Notes under the pieces: generated by a model
What the model saw: the letters and a program-made list of their open reading frames with translations, nothing else
What the model was told of the DNA's origin: nothing
Databases searched by the model: none
NCBI RefSeq assembly: GCF_020907275.1
Contig: NZ_JAJJWI010000009.1
Coordinates: 30,005 to 94,004, forward strand
DNA: 64,000 nucleotides
Direction: 5' to 3'
DNA from: Pontibacter silvestris
GTDB taxonomy: Bacteria; Bacteroidota; Bacteroidia; Cytophagales; Hymenobacteraceae
Made by a program: the position numbers and the translations under genes
Shown here: piece by piece, positions 8,262 through 17,232 of the stretch
Layout of the letters: each line of letters opens with the position of its first letter
Position numbering within the stretch: position 1 is the first letter of the stretch

Positions 8262-9209
8262 TTAGCTCTTAATGGTAATCACCTGTTCTTTCTTTCTTTC
8301 ACGAATAGCGGCCGGCACAGAAGCGATAATTTCTTCTTTTAATGCCTCTACCAGCTTTTTCTTTAGAAAGCTGCGGTGTACTGCTAAACTAACTTCGCGT
8401 TGTGGCTGTGGATGCTGAAACGGGTGCACCAGTTTCAGCTTTTCGTCAGCTATCTCCATTACAGACAACTCTGGTAAAAGCGTCAGGCCGTGTTGTGTTT
8501 CCACAATACGCTTTAGTGTTTCCAAAGAACCGCTCTTGTAGTCGAAGTAGCCACCTTCTTCACTCCGGGCTACACCTCCCCTGTTACATATATTCAGCAC
8601 TTGGCTCCGGAAGCAATGCCCTTCATTTAGCACCCACATATCTTCTACATCCAGCTCGCTTGCACTGATGGTTTCATTTTTCGCTAATGGGTGATTAGGG
8701 TTGATATAAGCAACAAAAGACTCATAAAACAAAGGCAGTTCTCTTATGCTTTTATCTTCTAATGGTGTTACCAGTAAGCCTACATCAATCAGTTCGTGGT
8801 TTAGCTTCTCTACAATCTGCTCTGTAAGCAACTCCTGCACCACCACCCGCACCAACGGATACTTCTGCATAAACCCTGTGATAAAAAGCGGAATCAGGTA
8901 AGGGGCAAGCGTAGGAATAACTCCAATGCGAAGCTCACCCGAAAGCTCCTGCTTCTGGTTGTGCACAATCTCCTGTAACTTTTTTGATTCTGCCAGCACA
9001 ATGCGTGCCTGCGTGATAATCTCTTTCCCTATTTCTGTTGGTCGCACAGGCACACGGCTTCTGTCGAACAGTTGCACTCCTAACTCCTCCTCCAGCTTCT
9101 GTAACTGCATGCTGAGGGTAGGCTGTGTTACAAAGCAATGTTCTGCAGCTGTGGCAAAATGCCTGTGAGTGTCTACTGCAACTAAATACTCCAGTTGTAC
9201 AAGTGTCAT
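8262..9209 (-). CDS. oxyR: Hydrogen peroxide-sensing LysR-type regulator OxyR
   Basis: The 315-residue LysR-type regulator has a winged helix at residues 1-60 (FVTQPTLSMQLQKLEEELG) and a substrate-binding-like effector domain. It carries cysteines at exactly 199 (GHCFRSQ) and 208 (NICNR), the same spacing as the redox pair C199/C208 of E. coli OxyR, which forms a disulfide with peroxide. It is divergent from dps, a classical OxyR target, with a shared intergenic region of about 200 bases. The motif and the neighbour agree, so the assignment is stronger than a generic LysR call. Confidence 0.9.
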   Translation of the reverse strand: MTLVQLEYLVAVDTHRHFATAAEHCFVTQPTLSMQLQKLEEELGVQLFDRSRVPVRPTEIGKEIITQARIVLAESKKLQEIVHNQKQELSGELRIGVIPTLAPYLIPLFITGFMQKYPLVRVVVQELLTEQIVEKLNHELIDVGLLVTPLEDKSIRELPLFYESFVAYINPNHPLAKNETISASELDVEDMWVLNEGHCFRSQVLNICNRGGVARSEEGGYFDYKSGSLETLKRIVETQHGLTLLPELSVMEIADEKLKLVHPFQHPQPQREVSLAVHRSFLKKKLVEALKEEIIASVPAAIRERKKEQVITIKS

Positions 9210-9335
9210 AAGCTAAATAAATTATACTTTAACAAAACTTAAGCAGACGTATCTTATCTCCCTAATAGAATAAACAACCTCTATTTCAACACTGCAAGTT
9301 ATAGTTTTAATCTATATATTCATAAACATAATCAA

Positions 9336-9367
9336 TTTGATATATACAACTTATACAACGACCTTTG
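9336..9367 (+). promoter_or_regulatory. Bacteroidota-type promoter for dps
   Basis: TTTG at 9336-9339 and gAccTTTG at 9360-9367 (one mismatch to TAnnTTTG) are 20 bases apart. The predicted transcript start near 9374 is only a few bases before the ATG at 9379 and about 30 before the ATG at 9406, which favours the second start. An OxyR site would be expected around or upstream of the -33 element; none was identified by eye. Confidence 0.65.
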
Positions 9368-9405
9368 TAACGAAGCTTATGAACAAAAACAAAATAAAAC
9401 GCGAA

Positions 9406-9879
9406 ATGAACAAACTAAATAATATAGGACTGCAGAAACAAGACAGCCAGCAAATTGCAGAGCAGCTTAATGAACTATTGGCTAACTACCATTTATACTA
9501 TCAGAACCTGAGAGGCTTCCACTGGAATGTTAAAGGTGTTTACTTCTTCCAGCTACACGACAAGTTCGAAGAGCTTTACAATAATGCTTTAAGTAAAATT
9601 GACGCAATTGCAGAGCGAATTCTAACTATTGGCCAGCAACCATTACACACTTTCTCTGACTACATTGTGAATTCTACCATTAAAGAAGCAGGTAAGTTGA
9701 ATGATGGCCTGGAAATGGTTAAAGCTACTTACGATAGCCTGACCGTACTGCTGAACTTTGAACGCGATATACTTTCGTTAGCTGCTGAAACAGGCGACGA
9801 AGGTACTGTAACACTTATCAGCGATGACATTAACGAAAACGAGAAGACACTCTGGATGCTAAAAGCTTTCCTGAGCTAA
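9406..9879 (+). CDS. dps: DNA-binding/ferritin-like stress protein Dps
   Basis: Dodecameric ferritin-like protein that oxidises iron with peroxide and protects DNA. From the ATG at 9406 the product has 157 residues and begins MNKLNNIGL, typical of Dps. It carries the ferroxidase motifs FHWNVKG and the following HDKFEELY, and the four-helix-bundle pattern with AERI and the GDEGTVTLISD loop. In-frame ATGs at 9337 and 9379 would extend it, but the promoter elements overlap or abut those starts. It is divergent from oxyR, so peroxide induction through OxyR is likely. Confidence 0.92.
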   Translation: MNKLNNIGLQKQDSQQIAEQLNELLANYHLYYQNLRGFHWNVKGVYFFQLHDKFEELYNNALSKIDAIAERILTIGQQPLHTFSDYIVNSTIKEAGKLNDGLEMVKATYDSLTVLLNFERDILSLAAETGDEGTVTLISDDINENEKTLWMLKAFLS

Positions 9880-9932
9880 TTCCTGAAATATAGATAAGAT
9901 TATTGTGGTTTAGTTGTGAGTGAAAAAGGCAT

Positions 9933-9970
9933 AGCGGCGGAAGTTTAAGCATAATGCTCCGCCGCTTTTA
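9933..9970 (+). terminator. Terminator of dps
   Basis: Perfect GC-rich 9-base arms (agcggcgga at 9933-9941 and its complement at 9958-9966) with a 16-base loop, followed by a short T-run, lie about 50 bases after the dps stop. Confidence 0.75.
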
Positions 9971-10065
9971 CCTTACCTAAATTGTTACAACTTTCCCCTG
10001 AAATGCTATTGAATATGGTGATAGCATCATATTTTAAAATAATACAGCTTAATTATATATAACTA

Positions 10066-10096
10066 AAGCGTCTGCAGTTGTTGCAGGCGCTTTTTT
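10066..10096 (+). terminator. Second plus-strand hairpin with T-tract
   Basis: Arms 10066-10076 and 10082-10092 pair with one wobble, followed by TTTTTT ending at 10096. It lies downstream of the dps terminator, with no gene between them. It may be a back-up terminator for dps or the end of a short unannotated transcript between 9970 and 10096. Confidence 0.55.
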
Positions 10097-10147
10097 AATT
10101 TATAGGTGCACTCTTTGCAAACTCTATTAACCCGAGAGACGATAAAC

Positions 10148-11236
10148 TCAGGAAATCTCCGGGCTTAGAAACAAGTAATCGTAATGTACTAAGGGCTTCT
10201 GGTTCTTCTGCCCGATACGCTCCTGTGCTTTTTCTGAACTGTATTCCGCTATGCCTAAGCCTACCAGCTTCTCATTTTGATCCAACAGTTTAATAATATC
10301 ACCCTTCTGAAATTGCCCTAATACCCTTACAACCCCAATAGGAAGCAGGCTTGTAGCTTTTGTTGAACAAAGCGCGGCTTGTGCACCTTCATTAATCTGT
10401 ACCTTTCCTTTTGCATAATTCCCGGAGTGGGCAATCCATTTTATTTTACCGGATACTGCTTTATGAGGAATAAACTTTGTATTAATAACTTCTTCACTTA
10501 ACAATCTGGTAAGAACATTTTCTGTCTTGCCATTCGCAATATGAACGGCTATCCCCAATTGTGCAACTTTCCGGGCCATATGGCTTTTGGTAAGCATACC
10601 GCCCCGGCCAAACTGCGAGCGCTGCGTACTTATAAAAGCCGACAAACCTGTTACCACATAGTCAATCTCCTCTATAACTTTTGAGGCCTCGTCTTTAGGG
10701 TTACCATCATAAATACCATCCACATTAGAGAGAATAATCAAAGCATCGGCATTAAGCATAGACGCGACCAAACCTGCCAATTCATCGTTATCGGTGAACA
10801 TAAGCTCAGTGACCGAAATAACATCGTTTTCATTTACAACAGGTACTACATTGTTCTGTAGCAGAATCTGGAAGCAGTTTTTCATGTTCAGGTAATGCAG
10901 CCTGTCACGGAAGTCTTCTTTTGTGACCAGTACCTGTGCACATGTTAGCTCATGCTCATTAAAAAGCTCTGCATAAGTATTAATCAGCTTTACCTGCCCT
11001 ACAGAAGCCAATAGTTGTCTGGTAGCCACCGCATCAAACTTGTCAGAGACCGTAATTAAACTTCTTCCAGAGGCTACAGCACCTGAAGACACCAGAATAA
11101 CTTCTTTCCCTTGCTTTTTTATTTCAGCAATCTGCTCAACCAGGTGCTGCATTCTGGCCTTATCAGGCATGCCATTATCTTGCGTCAAAACGTTAGAACC
11201 AATTTTGATTACAATTCTTTGATAGGATAGCGCCAT
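10148..11236 (-). CDS. proB: Glutamate 5-kinase
   Basis: First step of proline synthesis: it phosphorylates glutamate to gamma-glutamyl phosphate. The protein has 362 residues. The amino-acid-kinase domain (about 1-255) has IVIKIGSNVLT, VSSGAVASGR, VVNENDVIS, the FTDNDELAGLVASM nucleotide/glutamate site and FGRGGMLTKSHMA. A C-terminal PUA domain (about 270-350) includes GVVRVLGQFQKGDIIKLLD. The two-domain length is usual. The gene for the next enzyme, proA, is not adjacent, unlike in many bacteria. It is monocistronic on the minus strand. Confidence 0.95.
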   Translation of the reverse strand: MALSYQRIVIKIGSNVLTQDNGMPDKARMQHLVEQIAEIKKQGKEVILVSSGAVASGRSLITVSDKFDAVATRQLLASVGQVKLINTYAELFNEHELTCAQVLVTKEDFRDRLHYLNMKNCFQILLQNNVVPVVNENDVISVTELMFTDNDELAGLVASMLNADALIILSNVDGIYDGNPKDEASKVIEEIDYVVTGLSAFISTQRSQFGRGGMLTKSHMARKVAQLGIAVHIANGKTENVLTRLLSEEVINTKFIPHKAVSGKIKWIAHSGNYAKGKVQINEGAQAALCSTKATSLLPIGVVRVLGQFQKGDIIKLLDQNEKLVGLGIAEYSSEKAQERIGQKNQKPLVHYDYLFLSPEIS

Positions 11237-11324
11237 TACTGTTTATATAGTACAAGCCCAATTTAGCGTAAAAGTTTTAAAAAGATAATGTTGGATATGC
11301 TAATTATGCAAGGCTATAAAAACA

Positions 11325-11357
11325 AAGTCGCCTGCCACAAAATGCAGCAGACGACTT
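11325..11357 (-). terminator. Terminator of rny
   Basis: Eleven-base arms (11325-11335 and 11347-11357) pair with one T-G wobble. Read on the minus strand the hairpin is followed by a T-rich tract (tttgttttt). It lies directly downstream of the rny stop. Confidence 0.75.
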
Positions 11358-11379
11358 AACCTTAATTAATTATCAGTAC

Positions 11380-12978
11380 TTACTTAGCGTAGCTAATAGC
11401 GCGCATCTCCCGGATAACCGTAATCTTAATCTGTCCAGGGTACTGCATCTCTTTCTCTATTTTCTGAGAGATATCAAATGAAAGCTGTGCGGCTTTCTCA
11501 TCAGTTACATTGTCAGCATCAACCATTACACGCAGTTCACGTCCGGCCTGTATGGCATAGCAGTGGTTCACACCATCAAAAGAAACAGCTGCCTCTTCCA
11601 GTTCTTTCAAACGCTTAATGTACGATTCCATTATCTCACGACGGGCACCTGGTCGGGAACCGGAAATAGCGTCACAGGCCTGTACCAGAGGAGACACCAT
11701 GGCAGTCATTTCAACTTCATCGTGGTGGGCACCTATGGCATTGCACACATCCGGATGCTCTTTATACTTCTTGGCCAGCTCCATACCAATAATGGCGTGT
11801 GGCAGCTCCGGCTCATCCGGCGTTACTTTACCAATATCGTGTAGCAGACCAGCACGTTTAGCGTGTTTTACGTTCAGGCCTAGTTCGGCAGCCATAGTCG
11901 CACAAAGGTTAGCTACCTCACGGGAGTGCTGCAAAAGATTCTGTCCATAAGAAGAACGGAAACGCATACGCCCCACCATTTTAATGAGTTCCGGGTGCAG
12001 ACCATGCACACCAAGGTCTATCGCAGTACGCTCTCCAATTTCAATAATCTCTTCTTCAATGTTCTTGCGGGTTTTGGTTACCACCTCCTCAATACGGGCA
12101 GGGTGAATACGACCGTCAGCAACCAGGCGGTGCAGCGACAGACGGGCAATTTCACGGCGTACAGGGTCAAAACCAGAGATAATAATAGCCTCAGGCGTAT
12201 CATCCACAATAATTTCTACACCAGTAGCAGCTTCTAAAGCACGAATATTACGGCCTTCACGCCCAATAATTTTACCTTTAATGTCGTCACTTTCAATGTT
12301 AAAGACAGACACGCAGTTTTCAATAGCATGTTCCGCAGCCGTACGCTGTATGGTCTCAATAACAATTTTCTTCGCTTCTTTTGTAGCCGTAAGTTTAGCT
12401 TGTGCTACAATGTCTTTAATGTGAGAAGATGCTCTGGTTTGGGCCTCATTTTTAAGGGCTTCTACCATTTGTTCGCGGGCCTCTGCGGCAGTTAAACCAG
12501 CAATTTTTTCTAGCTGGGTTACTACTTCTTTATGCTGTTGCTCTACTTCTTCTTTGCGCTTCTTTAAATGCTCCAGCTGGATATTCAGGTGCTCCTTTTC
12601 CTTATCCAGTTGTGCTGTCAGTTGCTCCTTCTCTTTGTCCAGTTCAGCTTCGCGTCGCTTTGTCTGCTCCATTTGCTTGGCGACATTCTGCTCACGCTGC
12701 TTTACCTTGTTCTCGTTCTGAATAATGATGTTCTTTTTCTTATTCACATCTTCTTCAAACTCCGACTTCAGCCTCAGGTATTTCTCCTTTGCTTCCAGGA
12801 TACGGTCTTTCTTAATGCTCTCGGCATTAAGCTCGGCTTCCCGTATAATGGCCTGCGCCTTCTGCTGGGCGGCCTCTTCCTGCTGCTTATACACTTTCTG
12901 CAGCAGGACACGCCCTATGTATACGCCCACTCCGAGCGCCACAATGGCCGTTAATAAAATGTAAAGAATATCGGGCAT
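11380..12978 (-). CDS. rny: Ribonuclease Y
   Basis: Membrane-anchored endoribonuclease that starts mRNA decay. The 532-residue protein has an N-terminal transmembrane helix (about 4-24), a long charged coiled coil rich in K, E and Q (about 25-200), a KH RNA-binding domain with GREGRN at 239-244, and an HD phosphohydrolase domain with H351, H380 and D381 (LLHDIGKV). It ends in [10 protein letters not shown], as is typical of the family. The domain order and length are canonical. It is the last gene of the run pheT - coiled-coil gene - zapA - rny, a common order in Bacteroidota. Confidence 0.96.
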   Translation of the reverse strand: MPDILYILLTAIVALGVGVYIGRVLLQKVYKQQEEAAQQKAQAIIREAELNAESIKKDRILEAKEKYLRLKSEFEEDVNKKKNIIIQNENKVKQREQNVAKQMEQTKRREAELDKEKEQLTAQLDKEKEHLNIQLEHLKKRKEEVEQQHKEVVTQLEKIAGLTAAEAREQMVEALKNEAQTRASSHIKDIVAQAKLTATKEAKKIVIETIQRTAAEHAIENCVSVFNIESDDIKGKIIGREGRNIRALEAATGVEIIVDDTPEAIIISGFDPVRREIARLSLHRLVADGRIHPARIEEVVTKTRKNIEEEIIEIGERTAIDLGVHGLHPELIKMVGRMRFRSSYGQNLLQHSREVANLCATMAAELGLNVKHAKRAGLLHDIGKVTPDEPELPHAIIGMELAKKYKEHPDVCNAIGAHHDEVEMTAMVSPLVQACDAISGSRPGARREIMESYIKRLKELEEAAVSFDGVNHCYAIQAGRELRVMVDADNVTDEKAAQLSFDISQKIEKEMQYPGQIKITVIREMRAISYAK

Positions 12979-13098
12979 AACTATACAGCTTTTATATGGT
13001 TTATAAAACGTATAGCAGCACCTGCATCAGACAGGAATCTTGCTTATAGCCCAACGAAAGTATAGAAAGGTTTACAACGCTGTCGCTGTGCCAGATTT

Positions 13099-13383
13099 CT
13101 ACTTAACCGACGATAAGAGTTCATCTAGTACATTAAGCTGTTCGCCTACATCAGAAAGATGAGATGATTTCTCCTCCTCCAGCTTAAGTTTCTCAACCAT
13201 GGTTTCAAAAGCAACCAGGGCTAGTAAATCTTGCTTGTCTTGTAAGCCAAACTGATCTTTATAAAAGCGCAAGCGCTCGTTCAGTATCTTGCCAACAGCT
13301 CTAAGTCTTTCTTCCTCCTCTTCCTTTACCCGCATCGGATACTCGCGTTCCGCGATGCGAATTTTTATAGATAATTCACCCAT
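13099..13383 (-). CDS. zapA: Cell division protein ZapA
   Basis: FtsZ-ring-associated protein that bundles FtsZ filaments. The 94-residue protein has the N-terminal head (MGELSIKIRIAEREYPMRV, with the conserved I-x-I-A-x-x-x-Y pattern), an acidic EEEE turn, the RAVGKILNERL helix and a C-terminal coiled coil from about residue 55. The length is usual. It sits between the coiled-coil gene at 13483 and rny, with gaps of about 100 bases on each side. Both gaps were checked for a 6S-like RNA, and none could be supported by eye. Confidence 0.9.
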   Translation of the reverse strand: MGELSIKIRIAEREYPMRVKEEEEERLRAVGKILNERLRFYKDQFGLQDKQDLLALVAFETMVEKLKLEEEKSSHLSDVGEQLNVLDELLSSVK

Positions 13384-13482
13384 CCGTTGCGTAGTTTATA
13401 GGTTCTAGTGTCTGTTTCCTGGTTCAGGTCATGCTTTAGCTACCTTGCGGGTAACTACAAGTTTGTTTTCATAAACTTTAGC

Positions 13483-13779
13483 TTAATCCTGTAAGTAAGC
13501 AATACACTTTTCGATTTCTCGGATATATTCGTTTAACTTAAGCTTTAACTCTGTCGAATTTGCAGTGTTTCCTGCTATCGTGTCTACAATTTTAACAATA
13601 TTCTCCTGATTTTGAAAATTTTTTATTTGCTGATCTTTCTCTTCTACCAGGGATTCCAGAAATTTCACCTCTTCCTGCGCCTGCGATAGCTGCTGCTGCA
13701 CATCAGCATAGCGGCTTACGAGCTTTCTCAGCTTGTCTTCAATTTGCTGGAGTTGTTTTAATTGCTTGTCTTTTGGCAT
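13483..13779 (-). CDS. Small coiled-coil protein, possibly a divisome partner of ZapA
   Basis: The 98-residue, highly charged protein begins MPKDKQLKQLQQIEDKLRKL. Residues about 5-60 are a continuous heptad-type coiled coil rich in Q, E, K and L, followed by a short segment (VKIVDTIAGNTANSTELKLK) and a C-terminal helix. It has no signal peptide and no catalytic motif. It lies 4 bases after pheT and upstream of zapA. Small coiled-coil proteins beside zapA suggest a ZapB-like role in the Z-ring, but this is inferred only from size, helical character and position. Confidence 0.75.
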   Translation of the reverse strand: MPKDKQLKQLQQIEDKLRKLVSRYADVQQQLSQAQEEVKFLESLVEEKDQQIKNFQNQENIVKIVDTIAGNTANSTELKLKLNEYIREIEKCIAYLQD

Positions 13780-13783
13780 AACA

Positions 13784-16198
13784 CTATTTGCGGATAAAAG
13801 CTCCCAATTGTTTCTCGAATTGTTGCATCAGGCGATTCATGGTATTGTCTATCACCTTATCAGTCAGGGTTTGCTGCTTATCCAGCAACGTAAAGCTTAG
13901 AGCATAGGCTTTTTTGCCTGCTTCTATCTTGTCCCCTTCGTACACGTCAAACACATTTACGTCTTGCAGCAGTTTACGCTCTGTACGGAGAGCAACTTGC
14001 CTTACCTGGTCAAATGTAACATTTTTGTCCAGTACCAGTGACAGGTCACGGCGCACTTCCGGGAACTTAGGTAACTCTTCAGCTACTAAATTGATTTTAT
14101 ACTTCTTCAGCAGATAGTCCCAGTTCAGCTCAGCATACCATACCTGCTCTTTGATTTCCATGAAACGGGTAACAGCTGTATTTAAGACACCTACCTGTGC
14201 TATAACAGTACCATTTTTTATGTAGGCGACCCCCTGGCCCATAAAGTTGTTCTGCTCCAGTGCCTGCACCTCAAAGTCTGCGCCTAACTTACGCAGCACG
14301 TTCTGCACTGTACCAGCGAGATCATGGAAAGCTACTTTGTTGCTTGGCTGCTTCCAGCTTTCGGCTGTTACATTTCCTACCATAAACAACGACAGCTTCG
14401 TACTTTCCTTATACTTATCCTCTACCAGCTCATATACTTTGCCCAATTCAAATAGCTTCAGGTCTTTCTGACGGCGGTTAATGTTGCGGCGTAATACTTC
14501 CAGCCCAGAAAATACCATAGACTTACGCAGCACATTAAGGTCTTCGGAGTTATAGTTTACGATATGCACTAACCCAGCTGTTTCAGCCTCACCTGCCTGC
14601 TCATAATATTTTGAGTTGGTTATAGAGTTAGTGATAATCTCATGGAAACCATTGGCTGAAACGTAATCCAGTAATGTTTGTGTGATGTGCTCCGGATCTG
14701 GTTTCGGAAATTTGGCCAGGTAAGTAGTAGCCAAATTCTCATTCATTTCAATGTTATTGAAACCATAAATACGGAGAATCTCTTCCACCACATCGGCTTC
14801 ACGCTTTACATCTACTTTGAACGGCGGCACCGACAGCGACAAACTTATATCTGTTACTGCTGTAATCTCAATGCCTAGATCTGTAAGAATGTTTTTTATA
14901 CGCTCAGCACCAATTTCTTTCCCTATCAGGCGTTGTGCACGGTCTATGCTTAGCTCTAACTCAAAGTTCTGAATTGGCTCAGGGTATGCATCTACTATTT
15001 CGGATGCTATTTCTCCTCCGGCTACTTCCTGCATCAGAAGTGCCGCACGCTTCAATGCATAGATCACAATGTTAGGATCTGTGCCACGCTCAAAACGGAA
15101 AGATGCATCTGTTTTAAGGCCATGCACCATGCCGGTTCGGCGTACATAGTCTGGCGAGAAGTAAGCACTTTCAATAAAAACAGTAGTTGTTTCGTCTGTT
15201 ACACCAGATGTTTTTCCACCAAACACACCCGCCAGCGCCATTGGCTCTTCTGCATTACAAATAACCAGGTCTGTGGCTTTCAGCTTACGCTCCACGCCAT
15301 CTAAAGTAACAAAAGTAGTACCCTCGGCAGCAGTTTTAACTACAATCTTTCCACCTGTTATTTTATCTGCATCAAAAGCATGTAATGGCTGCCCTAACTC
15401 GTGCAGTACAAAGTTGGTAACGTCCACAATGTTATTGATAGGCGAAAGGCCAATAGCACGTAAACGCTTCTGCATCCACTCCGGCGATGGCCCCACTTTA
15501 ACACCTGAAACAGTTATACCGGCATAACGTGGGCAAGCTTCTGTGTTCTCTACTTCTACTGAAACAGGCTTTGATGTATTCTCAATTTTGAAAGTCTCTA
15601 CCGATGGCAGCACAACTTTAGCATTCAGCAATGCCTGCAGGTCGCGGGCTACACCATAATGTGAGGCAGCATCGGCACGGTTTGGGGTCAGGCCTATTTC
15701 AAATACTTTATCTGAGCTCATGCCAAAGAATTCAGCAGCGGGTGTACCGTTTGCTAGATCTGTATCCAGCACCATAATACCTGCATGAGAGATACCGATA
15801 CCAATTTCATCTTCGGCACAGATCATACCTTCCGATACGGCTCCTCTTATTTTCGACTTTTTGATTTTAAAAGCCTCTCCACCTGTTGGATATAATGTAC
15901 TGTTTACCGTAGCTACCACTACTTTTTGCCCGGCAGCTACGTTTGGCGCACCACACACAATCTGGCTTGGTGTACCGTTACCGATGTCCACAGTTGTAAT
16001 GTTCAGGCGGTCAGCATCCGGGTGGCGCTCACACGTAAGTACTTCCCCTATCACAATGCCTTCTAAGCCACCTTGAACTACATCAAAAGTATGAATGCCC
16101 TCTACCTCCAGGCCTGCGCCTGTCAGCAAAGCTCCTACTTCCTCAGTCGGTTTGTTTATATCTATCAGTTGTTTCAGCCAGTCGAATGAAATCAGCAT
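13784..16198 (-). CDS. pheT: Phenylalanyl-tRNA synthetase beta subunit
   Basis: Large subunit of the alpha2-beta2 enzyme that charges tRNA-Phe. The 804-residue protein shows the tRNA-binding OB-fold near residues 40-150 (ERHPDADRLNITTVDIGNG and CGAPNVAAGQKVVVA), the B3/B4 editing domain with the GRPLHAFD-like segment LGQPLHAFDADKI, the B5 domain, and the C-terminal anticodon-binding (FDX-ACB) domain near 710-804 (FPEVRRDLSLVLDKNVTF). The length is canonical. The alpha-subunit gene pheS is not in the window. It is the first gene of the pheT - coiled-coil - zapA - rny run. Confidence 0.96.
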   Translation of the reverse strand: MLISFDWLKQLIDINKPTEEVGALLTGAGLEVEGIHTFDVVQGGLEGIVIGEVLTCERHPDADRLNITTVDIGNGTPSQIVCGAPNVAAGQKVVVATVNSTLYPTGGEAFKIKKSKIRGAVSEGMICAEDEIGIGISHAGIMVLDTDLANGTPAAEFFGMSSDKVFEIGLTPNRADAASHYGVARDLQALLNAKVVLPSVETFKIENTSKPVSVEVENTEACPRYAGITVSGVKVGPSPEWMQKRLRAIGLSPINNIVDVTNFVLHELGQPLHAFDADKITGGKIVVKTAAEGTTFVTLDGVERKLKATDLVICNAEEPMALAGVFGGKTSGVTDETTTVFIESAYFSPDYVRRTGMVHGLKTDASFRFERGTDPNIVIYALKRAALLMQEVAGGEIASEIVDAYPEPIQNFELELSIDRAQRLIGKEIGAERIKNILTDLGIEITAVTDISLSLSVPPFKVDVKREADVVEEILRIYGFNNIEMNENLATTYLAKFPKPDPEHITQTLLDYVSANGFHEIITNSITNSKYYEQAGEAETAGLVHIVNYNSEDLNVLRKSMVFSGLEVLRRNINRRQKDLKLFELGKVYELVEDKYKESTKLSLFMVGNVTAESWKQPSNKVAFHDLAGTVQNVLRKLGADFEVQALEQNNFMGQGVAYIKNGTVIAQVGVLNTAVTRFMEIKEQVWYAELNWDYLLKKYKINLVAEELPKFPEVRRDLSLVLDKNVTFDQVRQVALRTERKLLQDVNVFDVYEGDKIEAGKKAYALSFTLLDKQQTLTDKVIDNTMNRLMQQFEKQLGAFIRK

Positions 16199-16252
16199 GT
16201 TTATTTTTGTTGATTTTAAAGTACAGCACCTATTTCAGGCACCATTATTCTC

Positions 16253-16285
16253 CAAAATTAAGAATTAAATTTATAGCAGACACAA
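16253..16285 (-). promoter_or_regulatory. Possible promoter of pheT
   Basis: On the minus strand a perfect TAnnTTTG box (TAATTTTG, 16253-16260) lies 55 bases upstream of the pheT ATG. A TTG (16283-16285) precedes it by 22 bases, slightly longer than the usual spacing. The -7 box is good and the -33 element is weak. Confidence 0.4.
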
Positions 16286-16424
16286 GTATAAGGCGCAAGG
16301 CTTTGTTTAATTACAAATTACGAACTTTACATTACGGGTAAACAAGATAACCTCCGTTGGGCAAAGGCCCAGACGTTGGTTTACTTTTACCATGCTTCTT
16401 GTATCTAAGGTCTTGCACCTGTAC

Positions 16425-17045
16425 CTAATGCGCGCCATTGTACGTCTTTTCCCCGGCTGATATAGCTACACTAAGGCGATTCTCTTTTGGCGGCACAGGG
16501 CAGACGTACTCTGAGTTATAGGCACAGTAAGGGCTGTAAGCGCGGTTAAAGTCCAGCACTACTGTTTCAGCACCCTCTTCAAACGGTACATCTATGTACC
16601 GGCCACCACCATACGTTTCAAAACCGTTGGTCTTATCGGTAAAAGGCACAAAAAGTTCTGCCTTCTCCTCATTTATTCTTTTGTACAATGTAAGGCGCTG
16701 GGGCTGCCCTTCCAGCTCGAAATTAGCGACAGCATATTGCAGGTAGGGTTCTGTCGTGCCATTGGTCATAGGCATATACAATGTATCCTGCTCAGGCACC
16801 TCTTTTACTTCTGCTTTTACACGGTAATTCACATCAGGCTCGTAGTACACCAGGTTCGTAAAACTTCTGCGATTCTCATCCGTAAAGGGTGTGCTGGCAC
16901 GGCTCCTGAAAGACAAGTCTTTATCTTTCCGCTCCTGCAACAGTGGCTTTGTGTAGTTGTCGTCGTTGAAAAATGATTCGGACACAACATAAAAAAGCAC
17001 TAGTGCAATGCCCGCTATAATGATATATTTTAATGGTCTTTGCAT
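16425..17045 (-). CDS. DUF1684 domain protein, membrane-anchored
   Basis: The 206-residue protein has an N-terminal uncleaved signal anchor (about residues 7-24, YIIIAGIALVLFYVVSE) and a DUF1684 domain. The diagnostic residues are PFTDKTNGFETYGGGRYIDV, then FNRAYSPYCAYNSEYVCPVP followed by PKENRLSVAISAGEK; the cysteine-containing NPYCAY/CPLPP-like motif is strongly conserved in this family. The function of DUF1684 is not established. It is monocistronic on the minus strand and divergent from the glycosyltransferase gene. The family assignment is firm. Confidence 0.88.
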   Translation of the reverse strand: MQRPLKYIIIAGIALVLFYVVSESFFNDDNYTKPLLQERKDKDLSFRSRASTPFTDENRRSFTNLVYYEPDVNYRVKAEVKEVPEQDTLYMPMTNGTTEPYLQYAVANFELEGQPQRLTLYKRINEEKAELFVPFTDKTNGFETYGGGRYIDVPFEEGAETVVLDFNRAYSPYCAYNSEYVCPVPPKENRLSVAISAGEKTYNGAH

Positions 17046-17232
17046 GACTGCAACTTAGTTTTTCCAAAGTTCGAAAATTTTGGAGACATAGGAGCTAAGT
17101 TCAGCTTAATACTAGTAGTTAACGTAGATATCTTTATTGTATAACTACTCCCCGGCTGGCTACATTCTTATTTTAAGCCCATGTAATTGTATGTCTTCAG
17201 AGTAACGGGGACTGGAAAACTATACAACAATC

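Noticed and set aside
12979..13098. Possible 6S RNA next to zapA
   Set aside because: 6S RNA is near zapA in some bacteria, but the gaps here (about 120 and 100 bases) are too short and no long rod-like fold was seen.
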